Below the pieces are notes generated by a model, which saw nothing but the letters and a program-made list of their open reading frames with translations, had not been told where the DNA came from and searched no databases. Both the position numbers and the translations under genes were made by a program. Shown here one piece after another: positions 36,889 to 45,655 of a stretch of DNA of 64,000 nt. The DNA comes from Haloechinothrix halophila YIM 93223 (lineage in GTDB: Bacteria > Actinomycetota > Actinomycetes > Mycobacteriales > Pseudonocardiaceae), in contig NZ_KI632509.1 of the NCBI RefSeq assembly GCF_000504245.1, positions 248,001-312,000 on the forward strand. Reading direction: 5' to 3'. Positions within the stretch are counted from its first letter, which is position 1. Each line of letters begins with the position of its first letter.

Positions 36889-36915
36889 GGTAGCCGCTTG
36901 TGAATGCGTGCACAA
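36887..36915 (-). promoter_or_regulatory. rex promoter with overlapping Rex-type operator
   Basis: On the minus strand TTGTGC and TACCGT are 17 bp apart, a plausible -35/-10 pair. The palindrome TGTGAATGCGTGCACA (36899-36914, plus strand) matches the Rex operator TGTGAACGCGTTCACA at 14 of 16 positions and covers the -35 and spacer. Autoregulation of rex is known in Streptomyces. Confidence 0.7.
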
Positions 36916-37002
36916 AATCCGTGGTCGCGCCGGGTGAGCAGGCCCACGTCATCCCGGCCGCGGGCGGCTCACGCGCGGCCAACCGCACCGGCCTGTCGCG
37001 GC

Positions 37003-38649
37003 CTACTGTGCCGTGAACGTCACGCTGTGCCATCCGGTCGCACCATCCGGCGCCACCGGGGTCTCCACCTCCGGCTGCGTCGCCCCGGTGCGATCCGTCG
37101 CCCGGCACGTCACCGTGTTCCGCCCCGGCGACATCCGCACCGTAGCGCGCCACATCCGCCAGGTGTCGACGCTGACCTCGGTCGACAGCTCGGCCCGCTG
37201 CCACGGCCCATCGTCGACGCGAACCTCCACGGCGTCAATACCCACGTGCGGCGCCCACGCCGTGCCGGCGACGACGACATCGCCAGCCGTGATGTCGCCG
37301 AGTGGACCATCGATGCGGGACTGCGTCTTGACCGGCGCCTCCCGCGCCCAGCCGCGCGGCTGCCAGTAGCCCTGTTTGGCCTTCCACGTCGTCAGCTCCA
37401 GATCGACCAGCCACTTCGTCGCGGACACGAAGCCGTACAGGCCGGGCACGATCATCCGCACCGGGAAGCCATGCGAGACCGGCAACGGCTCGCCGTTCAT
37501 GCCAAGCGCCAGCATCGCGCGCCGATCGGGCTCCATGACGGCGTCAACGGGGGTGCCAGCGGTGAAGCCGTCATGGCTGGTGGAGTAGAGCTGCTCCGCG
37601 CCGGGTTTGACGCCCGCTTCCCGCAGGAGGTCGCGGAGGTCGACGCCGATGAAGTTCGCGGTGGAGATCAGCGTGCCGCCGACTGGGTTGGACACGCACG
37701 CCAGCGTGAGGGTGCGCTCGACGAGCGGCCGCTGGCGCAGGTCGTCGTAGGTGAGGGTGATCGGGCGCTCGACCATGCCGTGAATCCGCAACGTCCACTC
37801 GTCGACCGGCACGCGCGGAACGACCAGTGCGGTGTGGATGGTGTAGAAGTCGCGGTTCGGTGTGATCAGCGTGGGTGTGCCGTTGGCGGCGAAGTCCGCG
37901 CCTGCCGGGATGGGCGGGGCGGTGGTCGCTGGGGCGAAGGGCGCGATGTCCGCACGAGACGCCTGGATGTCCGGCCCGGCGAACGTCTGCCCGGTGAGCC
38001 CCGCGACGCCCGCTCCCGCCGCGACACCGATCGTCGAGCCGAGGAAACGACGACGGGAGGCATCGGTGACGGCACGGGGCTCCCGCACCTCGACAGCACC
38101 GCCAGCGTCACCAGTTCCGGACACCGTCCTCGGCCCGTACGTTTCGAGCGCCAGCCGGTGCAACCACGGAAACACCGCGATGCCAACGAGGAAGCTGACG
38201 ATCGGCGCGGTCACGGCGAGTTGCCCCAGTTCGGGGCGGGTCACCACGGCGGCGAGCCCTACCGCGCCCAGCGCGATGATCAGCCCAATCCCCGGCGCGG
38301 CCCTGCGCCGGGACACAGCGCCCGCGGCCAGCGCGATCAGCACGAGGGCGACGCCGATGCCGAGCAACAGGGCGAGCTTGTTCTTGGTGCCGAAGACGTC
38401 CTTGCCGAACTCCACCAGCCACGACGGCGCGAGGTCGATGACGCTGTTGCCGACAGCGAGGAACGGCGACGCGCCAGGCCCGACGAACGCCGCGACGAAA
38501 TGTCCCGCGGTGAGCGCGGCGAGCAGCGCGAGCACGACGACGAGTACAGCCGTGCCCAGCGGCAGACGCATCGGCCCTTCCGACTCGGTACGCGTCGCGT
38601 CGTCCGGTCCAGGGCTTACGTCGTCTGGCAGGCCAGGCGAGGTGTCCAT
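37003..38649 (-). CDS. Membrane-anchored molybdopterin-dependent oxidoreductase (sulfite-oxidase-like)
   Basis: About 548 residues. After an acidic start come four or five predicted helices (to about residue 165), then a twin-arginine-like DASRRRFLGSTIGVAAGAGVAGL stretch and the soluble molybdoenzyme domain. The Mo-ligand cysteine lies in TLTLACVSNPVGG, and the C-terminal beta domain (residues 440 on) fits the Mo-co dimerisation domain. Substrate unknown. It ends 227 bp from rex and is divergent to none. The start is uncertain: ATG at 38688 would add 13 arginine-rich residues. Confidence 0.82.
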   Translation of the reverse strand: MDTSPGLPDDVSPGPDDATRTESEGPMRLPLGTAVLVVVLALLAALTAGHFVAAFVGPGASPFLAVGNSVIDLAPSWLVEFGKDVFGTKNKLALLLGIGVALVLIALAAGAVSRRRAAPGIGLIIALGAVGLAAVVTRPELGQLAVTAPIVSFLVGIAVFPWLHRLALETYGPRTVSGTGDAGGAVEVREPRAVTDASRRRFLGSTIGVAAGAGVAGLTGQTFAGPDIQASRADIAPFAPATTAPPIPAGADFAANGTPTLITPNRDFYTIHTALVVPRVPVDEWTLRIHGMVERPITLTYDDLRQRPLVERTLTLACVSNPVGGTLISTANFIGVDLRDLLREAGVKPGAEQLYSTSHDGFTAGTPVDAVMEPDRRAMLALGMNGEPLPVSHGFPVRMIVPGLYGFVSATKWLVDLELTTWKAKQGYWQPRGWAREAPVKTQSRIDGPLGDITAGDVVVAGTAWAPHVGIDAVEVRVDDGPWQRAELSTEVSVDTWRMWRATVRMSPGRNTVTCRATDRTGATQPEVETPVAPDGATGWHSVTFTAQ

Positions 38650-38780
38650 GTCTCCATCATCGCCGCGGGCTCGACGTCCGGCCCGCATTCGGCGGTTACG
38701 AGTGCCTTACGTCGTCAGAGCCGCTCACCTGCTCCGCCGTCCGAAGCCCAGCCACACGCCCGGCACCCATCGCGAGCAGA

Positions 38781-38830
38781 CGATCTTGAGGCGTTTCGGT
38801 CGCCATAGCGACCACGACGTCTACAGATCA
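38781..38830. repeat. Long inverted repeat, family A copy 2 (decayed)
   Basis: A 50-bp imperfect palindrome beginning CGATCTTGAGGCGTTTC with a perfect centre GGTCGCCATAGCGACC. The outer right arm has drifted. It lies 8 bp after the glutaredoxin-like gene stop codon (minus strand). The variant CTGTAG in its right arm also appears in copy 3. Confidence 0.7.
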
Positions 38831-38837
38831 ACACGGG

Positions 38838-39074
38838 TCACGACGTCAGGGCCTGGCGGAAGCGGTCTTCTTCGACGCGCCAGTAGCCGTGCTCCTTGCC
38901 GTCGATCAGGATGACGGGCACCAGGTCGCCGTACTCGGCGCGCAGCTCGGGGTCGGTGTCGACGTCGGTCAGCGACCACGGCACGCCCAGCTCGCCGCAG
39001 ATTCGCTCGACCTCCTGCTCAGCCGTCACGCACAATGAGCAGCCCTGCCTCGTCATCACGGTCACCTCGTGCAT
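38838..39074 (-). CDS. Glutaredoxin-like thiol-disulfide protein
   Basis: A 78-residue thioredoxin-fold protein with the CXXC site RQGCSLCVTAEQEV at residues 11-14 and the cis-proline segment DLVPVILIDGKE near residue 50. It corresponds to mycobacterial Rv0508 by context near hemA. In a mycothiol-using organism it may couple to mycothiol, though this is inferred. ATGs at 39083 and 39086 are alternative starts. Longer frames would translate the 21-bp array. Confidence 0.8.
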   Translation of the reverse strand: MHEVTVMTRQGCSLCVTAEQEVERICGELGVPWSLTDVDTDPELRAEYGDLVPVILIDGKEHGYWRVEEDRFRQALTS

Positions 39075-39133
39075 GCGCCCCATCATGCCGGAGGGTGGCG
39101 CGCGATGGGTCTCGGCCGCACGCCGGGAATGAG

Positions 39134-39227
39134 GAACACAACGTCGTGAACGTCGAACACAACGTGTTGAGCGACGAACACGGCGTCCCGAATGCATGAC
39201 ACAGCGTTCTGAGTGTCGGACACGACG
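39134..39227. repeat. 21-bp tandem array upstream of the glutaredoxin-like gene
   Basis: Four 21-bp units (39134, 39155, 39176 and 39197) and a partial fifth, with core GAACACAACGT and variable 3' halves. It lies between the AMP-ligase stop and the glutaredoxin-like start. The period is the same as the menG array but the core sequence is different. The units are divergent, so the array is old. Confidence 0.75.
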
Positions 39228-39260
39228 CAACGGGGGCCAGGCATCCCGCCGCGCCCGTCC

Positions 39261-40769
39261 CTATCGCAGCGGCGTGCGGCTGAGCTTGCCGAGGGCGGTG
39301 TAGGGCAGTTCCTCCGTGAACTCCACGAAGCTCGGCACCTTGTAGCGCGCCAGTTGCTCCGTGCAGTGGTCAATCACCTGTTGTTCGGACAGCGCCGCCG
39401 ACGGCGCGACGACGACAACGGCCTTTACCGCCTCGCCGCTGCGCTCGTCCATCACACCGACCACGGCGACCTCGGCCACCCCGGGCAGCTCCGCGATGAC
39501 GTCCTCCACCTCGTGCGGATAGACGTTGAAGCCGTTGACGATGATCAGGTCGTTCACACGGTCGACGAGGTGCAGGTCGCCGTCGGTGTCCAGGTAGCCG
39601 ACGTCGCTGGTCTGGAACCAGCCGTCGGCGTCAGGACCGCCGTCGCCGTCCGGCCAGTAGCCGGAGAACAAGTTGTTGCCGCGCACCGTGACCAGCCCGG
39701 TGACGTCGTCCTCTTCAAGCAGGTCGTCGGGGTCGTCCTCGTCGAGCGGGACGGGACTGCCGATCTCGGCGCCGTCGTTGCCGATCAGCCGCAGCTCGAC
39801 ACCGGGGATCGCCTTGCCGACCGAACCAGGCTTCGGATAGCCGGTGACGATCGTCGAGGTCAGCACGGGCGCGGTCTCGGTCAGCCCGTAACCCTCGTAC
39901 ACACCGAGGCCGGTCGCGTTCTCGATCGCGGCAAGCACCTTCGGGTGCAGCGGCGCCGCCCCCGACGTCAGCAGTCGCACGCTGGCAAGCCCCGAGGCCA
40001 GCGCCTCGGCGGGCAGCTCGGCGAACTCGCGGAACATCGTCGGCACACCGGCCACGATGGTGATCTCGTGACGCTGGCAGTACCCCAGCGCCTTGGCCGC
40101 GTCGAACCGTTCCGCGAGCACCGCCGTCGCGCCCCGCGCGGCCACCTGCAGCAGACCAAGGCCGAAGCCGTAGACGTGGAACAGCGGGATCGCCACGAGC
40201 ACCCGGTCGCCGTGCGCGACCGGCGCCGGCCGCAGCTGGCCCACCTGCTCGACGTTCGCGAGCAGCGCCCGGTGCGAGAGCATCACGCCACGCGGCGAGC
40301 CCTTTGCTGACGTCGTGTAGCAGAGCATGGCGATGTCCTCGCCGCTGGTCACCGGCTCGACCACGTCGGCGGGCGCGACATCGACGCCGGGCGGCGGCAG
40401 CACCGTGCCACGCTCCCCTGGCCACTCGACGTCCTTGGTGCTGATGACGGTGGCGGCTTCGCTGTGCGCGAGCAGCCCGCGCAGTTCGGCGACCGGCGAC
40501 TGCGGCGACGACGGCACCGCGATCCCGCCAGCGCGCAGCACGCCGAGCACCGCGACGGCGTAGGCGGCCGACGTCGGCAGCCGCACCACCACCCTGTCGC
40601 CCGGCGCGACGCCGGACTCCCTGAGCGTGGCCGCGGCGGCGTTGACGGCGTTGTCCATGTGTTGCCAGGTCAGCGCCAGCTCGGACGAGCTGTCCACAAG
40701 CGCCGTCACGGCAGGCCAGTTCGCCGCCGCCGATGCGGCGAGGTCGGCCACGTTCGCGTCAGCAGCCAC
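39261..40769 (-). CDS. Class I adenylate-forming enzyme (acyl-CoA synthetase-like)
   Basis: A 502-residue ANL-superfamily protein. Core motifs are PLFHVYGFGLGLLQV, the adenine-binding EGYGLTETAPVLTS near residue 300, the ribose-binding aspartate in WFQTSDVGYLDTDGDLHLVDRVND, and the C-terminal lysine in PYTALGKLSRTPLR. The phosphate-binding loop reads YTTSAKGSPRGVMLSH, where the usual TSGTTG and PKG elements are altered (Lys to Arg). It may be a fatty-acid or aryl acid ligase with unusual kinetics. The substrate cannot be told. Confidence 0.82.
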   Translation of the reverse strand: MAADANVADLAASAAANWPAVTALVDSSSELALTWQHMDNAVNAAAATLRESGVAPGDRVVVRLPTSAAYAVAVLGVLRAGGIAVPSSPQSPVAELRGLLAHSEAATVISTKDVEWPGERGTVLPPPGVDVAPADVVEPVTSGEDIAMLCYTTSAKGSPRGVMLSHRALLANVEQVGQLRPAPVAHGDRVLVAIPLFHVYGFGLGLLQVAARGATAVLAERFDAAKALGYCQRHEITIVAGVPTMFREFAELPAEALASGLASVRLLTSGAAPLHPKVLAAIENATGLGVYEGYGLTETAPVLTSTIVTGYPKPGSVGKAIPGVELRLIGNDGAEIGSPVPLDEDDPDDLLEEDDVTGLVTVRGNNLFSGYWPDGDGGPDADGWFQTSDVGYLDTDGDLHLVDRVNDLIIVNGFNVYPHEVEDVIAELPGVAEVAVVGVMDERSGEAVKAVVVVAPSAALSEQQVIDHCTEQLARYKVPSFVEFTEELPYTALGKLSRTPLR

Positions 40770-41178
40770 GGGTTCTCCTATCGGGTTTCGCAGTCCGTAC
40801 GTTCACTCGCACGGCGCAGCGCGCAGGGGGGTCACCAGCATGGCAAGCGACCCACGAACCCACCACAGGGCCCCGATCGTCCGCGCGGTTATCGCCAACC
40901 GAACGAGCCCTTGTCAGCACTGGGGCGCGCGTAAACTGAAGCTTTACGCCCGCCATCAAACACGTCACGTAGTCACAGCAGCGCACAACCGTTACCCACA
41001 ACACACCAAACTAGATGAAGTGTCCCGCGTCATAGGCCGATCGGATGAGCATCTCGTTATTGGTTCTGCCCGACCACTACCTAGGAGCGTGACCACGACG
41101 TATGCTTCCTACGCCCGAGTAGCTAACTCGGGCATCACTAGCCACTAGGTGTAACCGGCGCCGTGATCGAGGGAGACC
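40770..41178. other. Intergenic region upstream of the bldN-like gene
   Basis: A 409-bp stretch with no convincing gene and lower GC than its surroundings, between divergent genes. It holds a perfect 8-bp-arm hairpin GCCCGAGT-AGCTA-ACTCGGGC at 41113-41133, 45 bp before the sigma factor ATG, and a weak plus-strand promoter candidate (TTGGTT at 41060, TAGGAG at 41082). A long, AT-richer leader suggests complex control of the sigma gene. Confidence 0.4.
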
Positions 41179-41835
41179 ATGTCGAATGCCCTTGTCAGCT
41201 TGGTGGACACCGGCGACGACATCGCGATGAAGTCGGCGGACAGCACGGACACCGAGGACACCACGTCGGAGCAGGCGTGGGGTCTGGTCCACGCGGCCCA
41301 GCAAGGCGACACAGCTGCCTTCGGCATGCTCTACGACCAATACGTCGACACCGTGTACCGGTACGTCCTGTTCCGGGTCGGCGACAAGGAGCTCGCCGAG
41401 GACGTCACCAGCGAGACGTTTCTCCGCGCGTTGCGCCGGATCACCTCCGTCAGCTATCAGGGCCGCGACGTCGGCGCCTGGTTCGTCACCATTGCCAGGA
41501 ATCTGATCCTCGATCACGTAAAATCGAGCCGCTACCGCAGGGAGATCGCCACCGGCGAGATCGCCGACGCGGGCAGCGTGCCGTTTCTCGCCGAGAAGCA
41601 GGCGGACGCGGGCCCCGAGCAGCAGGTCATCGCGATGGCGACCAAGGACGAGTTGTTCCGATGTATCCAGGAACTCGGCGACGACCAGCAAGAATGCATC
41701 GTGCTGCGGTTCCTGCAGGGACTGAGCGTCGCGGAGACCGCGGAGATCATGGATCGCAACGAGGGCGCGATCAAGGCGCTGCAACACCGGGCCGTGCGAA
41801 GGCTCGCGCAACTGATGCCGAACGGCCTGCGATGA
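41179..41835 (+). CDS. bldN: ECF-type RNA polymerase sigma factor, BldN-like
   Basis: A 218-residue ECF sigma factor. Region 2 is FGMLYDQYVDTVYRYVLFRVGDKELAEDVTSETFLRALRR (about residues 48-87), then QGRDVGAWFVTIARNLILDH, and region 4 with ECIVLRFLQGLSVAETAEIMDRNEGAIKALQHRAVRRLA. Its domains closely follow Streptomyces BldN, which directs hydrophobic sheath (chaplin) genes. The downstream gene encodes an RsbN-like partner. Start ATG with GAGGGAG upstream. Confidence 0.88.
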   Translation: MSNALVSLVDTGDDIAMKSADSTDTEDTTSEQAWGLVHAAQQGDTAAFGMLYDQYVDTVYRYVLFRVGDKELAEDVTSETFLRALRRITSVSYQGRDVGAWFVTIARNLILDHVKSSRYRREIATGEIADAGSVPFLAEKQADAGPEQQVIAMATKDELFRCIQELGDDQQECIVLRFLQGLSVAETAEIMDRNEGAIKALQHRAVRRLAQLMPNGLR

Positions 41836-42026
41836 GGAAACTTCTCATGACACTCGAACGGGTTAACCTACGCCACACCTGGCAGCCAGGTCGTAACTAC
41901 CACGACCCCGAGGTCGTTAAAAAGCAGCAACGAATCGACAGCCGGCAACGCGCGCAACACACGCGCACGGCGCCGGTGTCCGGTGACCACCGGACACCCC
42001 TCTTGGGAGGTGGGGACGCAGGGTGA
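41832..42026 (+). CDS. 64-codon ORF linking the sigma and anti-sigma genes
   Basis: This frame starts at an ATGA overlap with the sigma factor stop and ends at a GTGA overlap with the rsbN-like start, so it exactly fills the 187-bp gap. The peptide is basic and polar (MRKLLMTLERVNLRHTWQPG...) with no recognised domain. Third codon positions are not as GC-rich as in neighbouring genes, which argues against a conserved protein. It may serve only to couple translation, or be spurious. Confidence 0.3.
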   Translation: MRKLLMTLERVNLRHTWQPGRNYHDPEVVKKQQRIDSRQRAQHTRTAPVSGDHRTPLLGGGDAG

Positions 42027-43231
42027 ACGAGCCCGTTTGGTATCGGCGCAACAGGGATAGAAGCGACCGCTTCGCCCGAGTAGTCGACAGCGCCGAAACA
42101 CACGACGACCACGAGTTCGGCGACGAACTCGCTGTCGTCTCAGCGCTGCGCGAGCTCGGCTCACAGCCTGCTCTCGACAAGAGCGGTCGCGACCGGATCT
42201 TTGCCGCCATCGAAGCGAAGTCAGCCACCGCTGTCGTAGGCGACACAACCGACAGCGCGCAGGAGACGACCACCGACAGCGCGAACGAGCCTGTTCCCAC
42301 ACACACCCTCCGCAGCCCGGAGTCGCCCAAGCATCGCCAGAAGCGCAAGGCCTCGCTGCTCGCCGCCGCGACGGCGGCCAGCATCGTCGCGGCTGGGGCG
42401 CTCGGCATCGAACTCTCGCAGACCGCCATCCCTGGTGATCTGCTCTACGACCTCAAGCGCACGACCGAGTCGATCGCGCTCGACCTGACCTTCTCCGACG
42501 AAGGCAGGGCTCGCAAACACATCGAGATCGCATCCACTCGCATCGACGAGCTCACGGCGCTGGTCGAGCGAGACGACGCCGACGGCGGCGCCACGGCCGA
42601 CGAGGCGACCGACTACCGCACGCTGCTGATCGACCTCGACCGCTCCGCGATCATCGCGTCCCGGGTCATCACGGACAACGCGGCCGACAACGACGACCGC
42701 GGCGACCTCACCATGCTGCGCGACTGGGCCATGCGATCAGGCGATCGGCTCGCGACGCTGCAGCCCTCCATCCCCGACACGGTCCTGAACCGTTTCGGAC
42801 AGAGCACACAGCTGGTGCGCGACATCGAGGACAGGACCGTCGCGCTGCTGGGTCGCGCCCACTGCGATGCGATGGTCGCGGACGCGTCCGACATCATTGG
42901 CGTCTTGCCTGCGACAGGACAATGCGACACCGCGCAAGACGGGCGCGAACACGTCGCGGTGCAGCCAAAGGCGAGCTCGGAGTCGACGAAGACGGAAAAG
43001 TCGGGGCAGGACGCCGCGTCGCCACTTCCCGCGACGACAGCGCCGGATCTCGACCCGACCGGCAGGACAAGCGATCCCGAGAACACCGGCGACGACACCG
43101 CGGACGAACCGCTCACCGTGCCCGAGCTGCCTGAGCCGTCGCTACCAGGGACCGACGAGGAGCCGGTCGAGGAGTCCTCTGAGGCGAATTCCCCCGGCAT
43201 CCCGCTGCTGCCGGAACTCGGCATCGGCTGA
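42023..43231 (+). CDS. rsbN: DUF5667-type anti-sigma factor, RsbN-like
   Basis: A 402-residue single-pass membrane protein. The cytoplasmic N-terminus (about 110 residues) would bind the sigma factor, a helix lies at about 112-132 (LLAAATAASIVAAGALGIEL), and then comes the DUF5667 domain TAIPGDLLYDLKRTTESIALDLTFSDEGRARKHIEIASTR. The C-terminal 120 residues are disordered and acidic/proline-rich. Position right after the BldN-like sigma gene supports an anti-sigma role. Start GTG. Confidence 0.8.
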   Translation: MNEPVWYRRNRDRSDRFARVVDSAETHDDHEFGDELAVVSALRELGSQPALDKSGRDRIFAAIEAKSATAVVGDTTDSAQETTTDSANEPVPTHTLRSPESPKHRQKRKASLLAAATAASIVAAGALGIELSQTAIPGDLLYDLKRTTESIALDLTFSDEGRARKHIEIASTRIDELTALVERDDADGGATADEATDYRTLLIDLDRSAIIASRVITDNAADNDDRGDLTMLRDWAMRSGDRLATLQPSIPDTVLNRFGQSTQLVRDIEDRTVALLGRAHCDAMVADASDIIGVLPATGQCDTAQDGREHVAVQPKASSESTKTEKSGQDAASPLPATTAPDLDPTGRTSDPENTGDDTADEPLTVPELPEPSLPGTDEEPVEESSEANSPGIPLLPELGIG

Positions 43232-43371
43232 CGGCGACACGGTGGTGTCTTACCTGCACACAGCCACTAACGGGGGTATGAAGATCGCTCAACCACCTCG
43301 GCGATCACCCCGCGCACAATGACACACTAGGAGCCAGCACTTTCCACATCCTTGACTGGAGGCTGGTGCGG

Positions 43372-44469
43372 GTGGCGCTGTGGCGTGGCAAGGACAAGAA
43401 CCGCGAGCTAGAGCGGCTGGCGGCGATGGCGGGTGAAGCATCAGCCGAGGCCGCCGTGTCCTTAGAGCACGCGCGGACAACCGCCGATGATGGCGGGCCT
43501 GAGCCGGACGTCGTGCCGGGCACACTCCCCGATGGCGATCCGGACGCCGTCCCCGATGTCGAGCCGGAGCCGCTGGACGTCACCGCGGAACTCGCCGAGT
43601 CCGTCGACATCGAGAACGGCGAAGCGGCCGCCGAGAAGGGCCAAGCGGCAGCAGCCGCGGCGGAGAAGCTCGCCGAGGACGAACCGGGACCGCCTCAGCC
43701 GGTCGCCCCCGATCTGACCGCGGCGGCATTCTTCGACGTCGACAACACGATGATGATGGGCGCGTCGATGTTCCACTTCGCGCGCGGGCTCGCGGCGCGC
43801 AAGTACTTCACGACGTCCGATCTCGCCGGGTTCGCCTGGCAGCAGGTCAAGTTCCGGGTCGGCGGCAAGGAGGGCGACGTCGGGTCTCCGCGCGAGCAGG
43901 CGTTGTCGTTCGTAGCCGGACGCAGCGTGGAGGAGCTGAATCAGGTCGGCGAGGAGATCTACGACGAGCTGATGGCGGACAAGATCTGGTCCGGCACCAA
44001 GGCGCTCGCGCAGATGCACCTCGACATGGGCCAGCGGGTGTGGCTGGTAACCGCGACCCCGGTCGAGCTGGCGACCATGATCGCGCGCAGGCTGGGGCTG
44101 ACCGGCGCGCTCGGCACCGTCGCGGAGCAGGTCGACGGCGTCTACACCGGCAGGCTCGTCGGCGATCTCCTGCACGGCAGGGCGAAGGCCCACGCCGTCC
44201 GCGCGCTCGCGGCGAAGGAGGGGCTGAACCTCAAGCGCTGCACCGCGTATTCCGACTCGCTCAACGACGTGCCGATGCTGTCCGTCGTCGGCACGGCGGT
44301 CGCCATCAATCCGGACACCGGCCTGCGTGACGTCGCACGGCAACGGCACTGGGAGATCAGGGACTGGCGCACCGGCCGCAAGGCGGCGAAGATCGGCGTG
44401 CCGTCCGTGCTCGGCGCTGGCGCCGTGGCGGGCGCCGTCGCGGCTGGCCTGGCGTACCGGAAGCGGTAA
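43372..44469 (+). CDS. HAD-IB family hydrolase (SerB1-like phosphatase)
   Basis: About 365 residues. A charged, acidic disordered N-terminus (about 110 residues) precedes the HAD domain: motif [16 protein letters not shown], motif [20 protein letters not shown], motif III lysine in [11 protein letters not shown] and motif [20 protein letters not shown]-terminal hydrophobic stretch ([17 protein letters not shown]) may anchor it. It equals mycobacterial Rv0505c by synteny. Phosphoserine phosphatase activity is not proven. The GTG at 43372 is preferred because GGAGG lies nine bases upstream. GTG at 43366 has only three. Confidence 0.85.
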   Translation: MALWRGKDKNRELERLAAMAGEASAEAAVSLEHARTTADDGGPEPDVVPGTLPDGDPDAVPDVEPEPLDVTAELAESVDIENGEAAAEKGQAAAAAAEKLAEDEPGPPQPVAPDLTAAAFFDVDNTMMMGASMFHFARGLAARKYFTTSDLAGFAWQQVKFRVGGKEGDVGSPREQALSFVAGRSVEELNQVGEEIYDELMADKIWSGTKALAQMHLDMGQRVWLVTATPVELATMIARRLGLTGALGTVAEQVDGVYTGRLVGDLLHGRAKAHAVRALAAKEGLNLKRCTAYSDSLNDVPMLSVVGTAVAINPDTGLRDVARQRHWEIRDWRTGRKAAKIGVPSVLGAGAVAGAVAAGLAYRKR

Positions 44470-44506
44470 GGGGCGGTCTGAGCAGATCAGCCCGAGCCGC
44501 GGCCCG

Positions 44507-45619
44507 TCAATTCCCGAACACGCCACCGCGCTGCGCGAGGCGTTCGTACAACAACTGCTGCATGGACTCGCGCACCCGGTCGGTCAGCGACAACACGCGC
44601 ATCGGGTCGTCCCAGGCGTCACCGTCTTCGAGGTCGGTACGGACCGGCTCGCCGAACTCGATGTGCCACTTCGTCGGCAGCGGCACGGCACCGAGCGGGC
44701 CAAGGAGCGGGAAGAACGGCGTCACCGGGAAGTACGGCAGCCCGAGCAGCCGCGCGAGCGGCTTGATGTCGCCCAGCTTCGGGTAGATCTCCTCAGCGCC
44801 AACGATCGCGCACGGGATGATCGGCACCCCGGTGCGCAGCGCGGCGGAGATGAACCCGCCCCGACCGAACCGCTGCAGCTTGTACCGCGCGCTGAACGGC
44901 TTGCCGATGCCCTTATAGCCCTCGGGGAACACCCCGACCAGCTCACCGCCACGCAGCAGTCGCTCCGCGTCGGGGTGGCAGGCCAGCGTGTGCCCTGTCT
45001 TGCGCGCGAGCATGCCTACGAACGGCAGCCGGAACAACAGGTCGGCACCGAGCAACCGCAGGTGGCGCTGCTTCGGGTGGTTGTCGTGGACCGCGACCAT
45101 CGTCATCAGCGCGTCGAGCGGGATGGTGCCGGAGTGGTTGCACACCACCAGTCCGCCGCCACCGATCGGCAGGTTCTCCGCGCCGTGGACCTCGACCCGG
45201 AACCACTTGTCGTACAGCATCCGCAACGCGGGCAGCAGCATTGTCTCGGTCAGCTCGGGGTCGAAGCCGAACTCGTCGATGTCGTACTCGCCCGTCAGCC
45301 GCCCGCGCACGAAGTCGAGAGCCTTGGCGACGGCTTCGGGCACCGCCTCATCGGCACCTGCTTCGTGCCCAGGCAATGTCGGCTCGACGCGGACACGCTG
45401 GCCGGGGACATCGGCCGAACCGGGCAGGTTGACTACGGCGGCACCCCCGTACTGCTCGACGGCCTCAGCAGCGTGTCTCCTGCGCTGGCTACCACCCCGT
45501 TCCGCCGAGCGCAGCGGGATGACCTGGGCGGACTGGCCATCCTGAGCCTCGTCGCGCGCGTCCCTCACCGACGTCGCGCTAGTAGGCCCTGATCCGCTGA
45601 CTGGGTTCCTGTCAACCAT
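44507..45619 (-). CDS. Glycerol-phosphate/lysophospholipid acyltransferase family protein
   Basis: A 370-residue PlsC-related protein. The first 90 residues are disordered. The acyltransferase core has VVCNHSGTIPLDAL (histidine and aspartate separated by six residues, not the usual four), FPEGYKGIGKPFSARYKLQRFGRGGF, and IIPCAIVGAEE. It matches mycobacterial Rv0502 by position and is likely involved in lipid assembly at the membrane. Convergent with the SerB1-like gene. Forms a pair with the epimerase gene upstream. Confidence 0.85.
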   Translation of the reverse strand: MVDRNPVSGSGPTSATSVRDARDEAQDGQSAQVIPLRSAERGGSQRRRHAAEAVEQYGGAAVVNLPGSADVPGQRVRVEPTLPGHEAGADEAVPEAVAKALDFVRGRLTGEYDIDEFGFDPELTETMLLPALRMLYDKWFRVEVHGAENLPIGGGGLVVCNHSGTIPLDALMTMVAVHDNHPKQRHLRLLGADLLFRLPFVGMLARKTGHTLACHPDAERLLRGGELVGVFPEGYKGIGKPFSARYKLQRFGRGGFISAALRTGVPIIPCAIVGAEEIYPKLGDIKPLARLLGLPYFPVTPFFPLLGPLGAVPLPTKWHIEFGEPVRTDLEDGDAWDDPMRVLSLTDRVRESMQQLLYERLAQRGGVFGN

Positions 45620-45655
45620 GACGGGTTTCTCCGAGCTTGTTGAGATCGGTTGCGA

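Noticed and set aside
39134-39227. Possible CRISPR array
   Set aside because: Adjacent degenerate 21-bp units without spacers; no cas genes nearby.
41163-42026. Long plus-strand frame overlapping the sigma factor gene
   Set aside because: Most of it is an out-of-frame shadow of the sigma gene. Only the 41832-42026 part, outside that gene, is noted separately.
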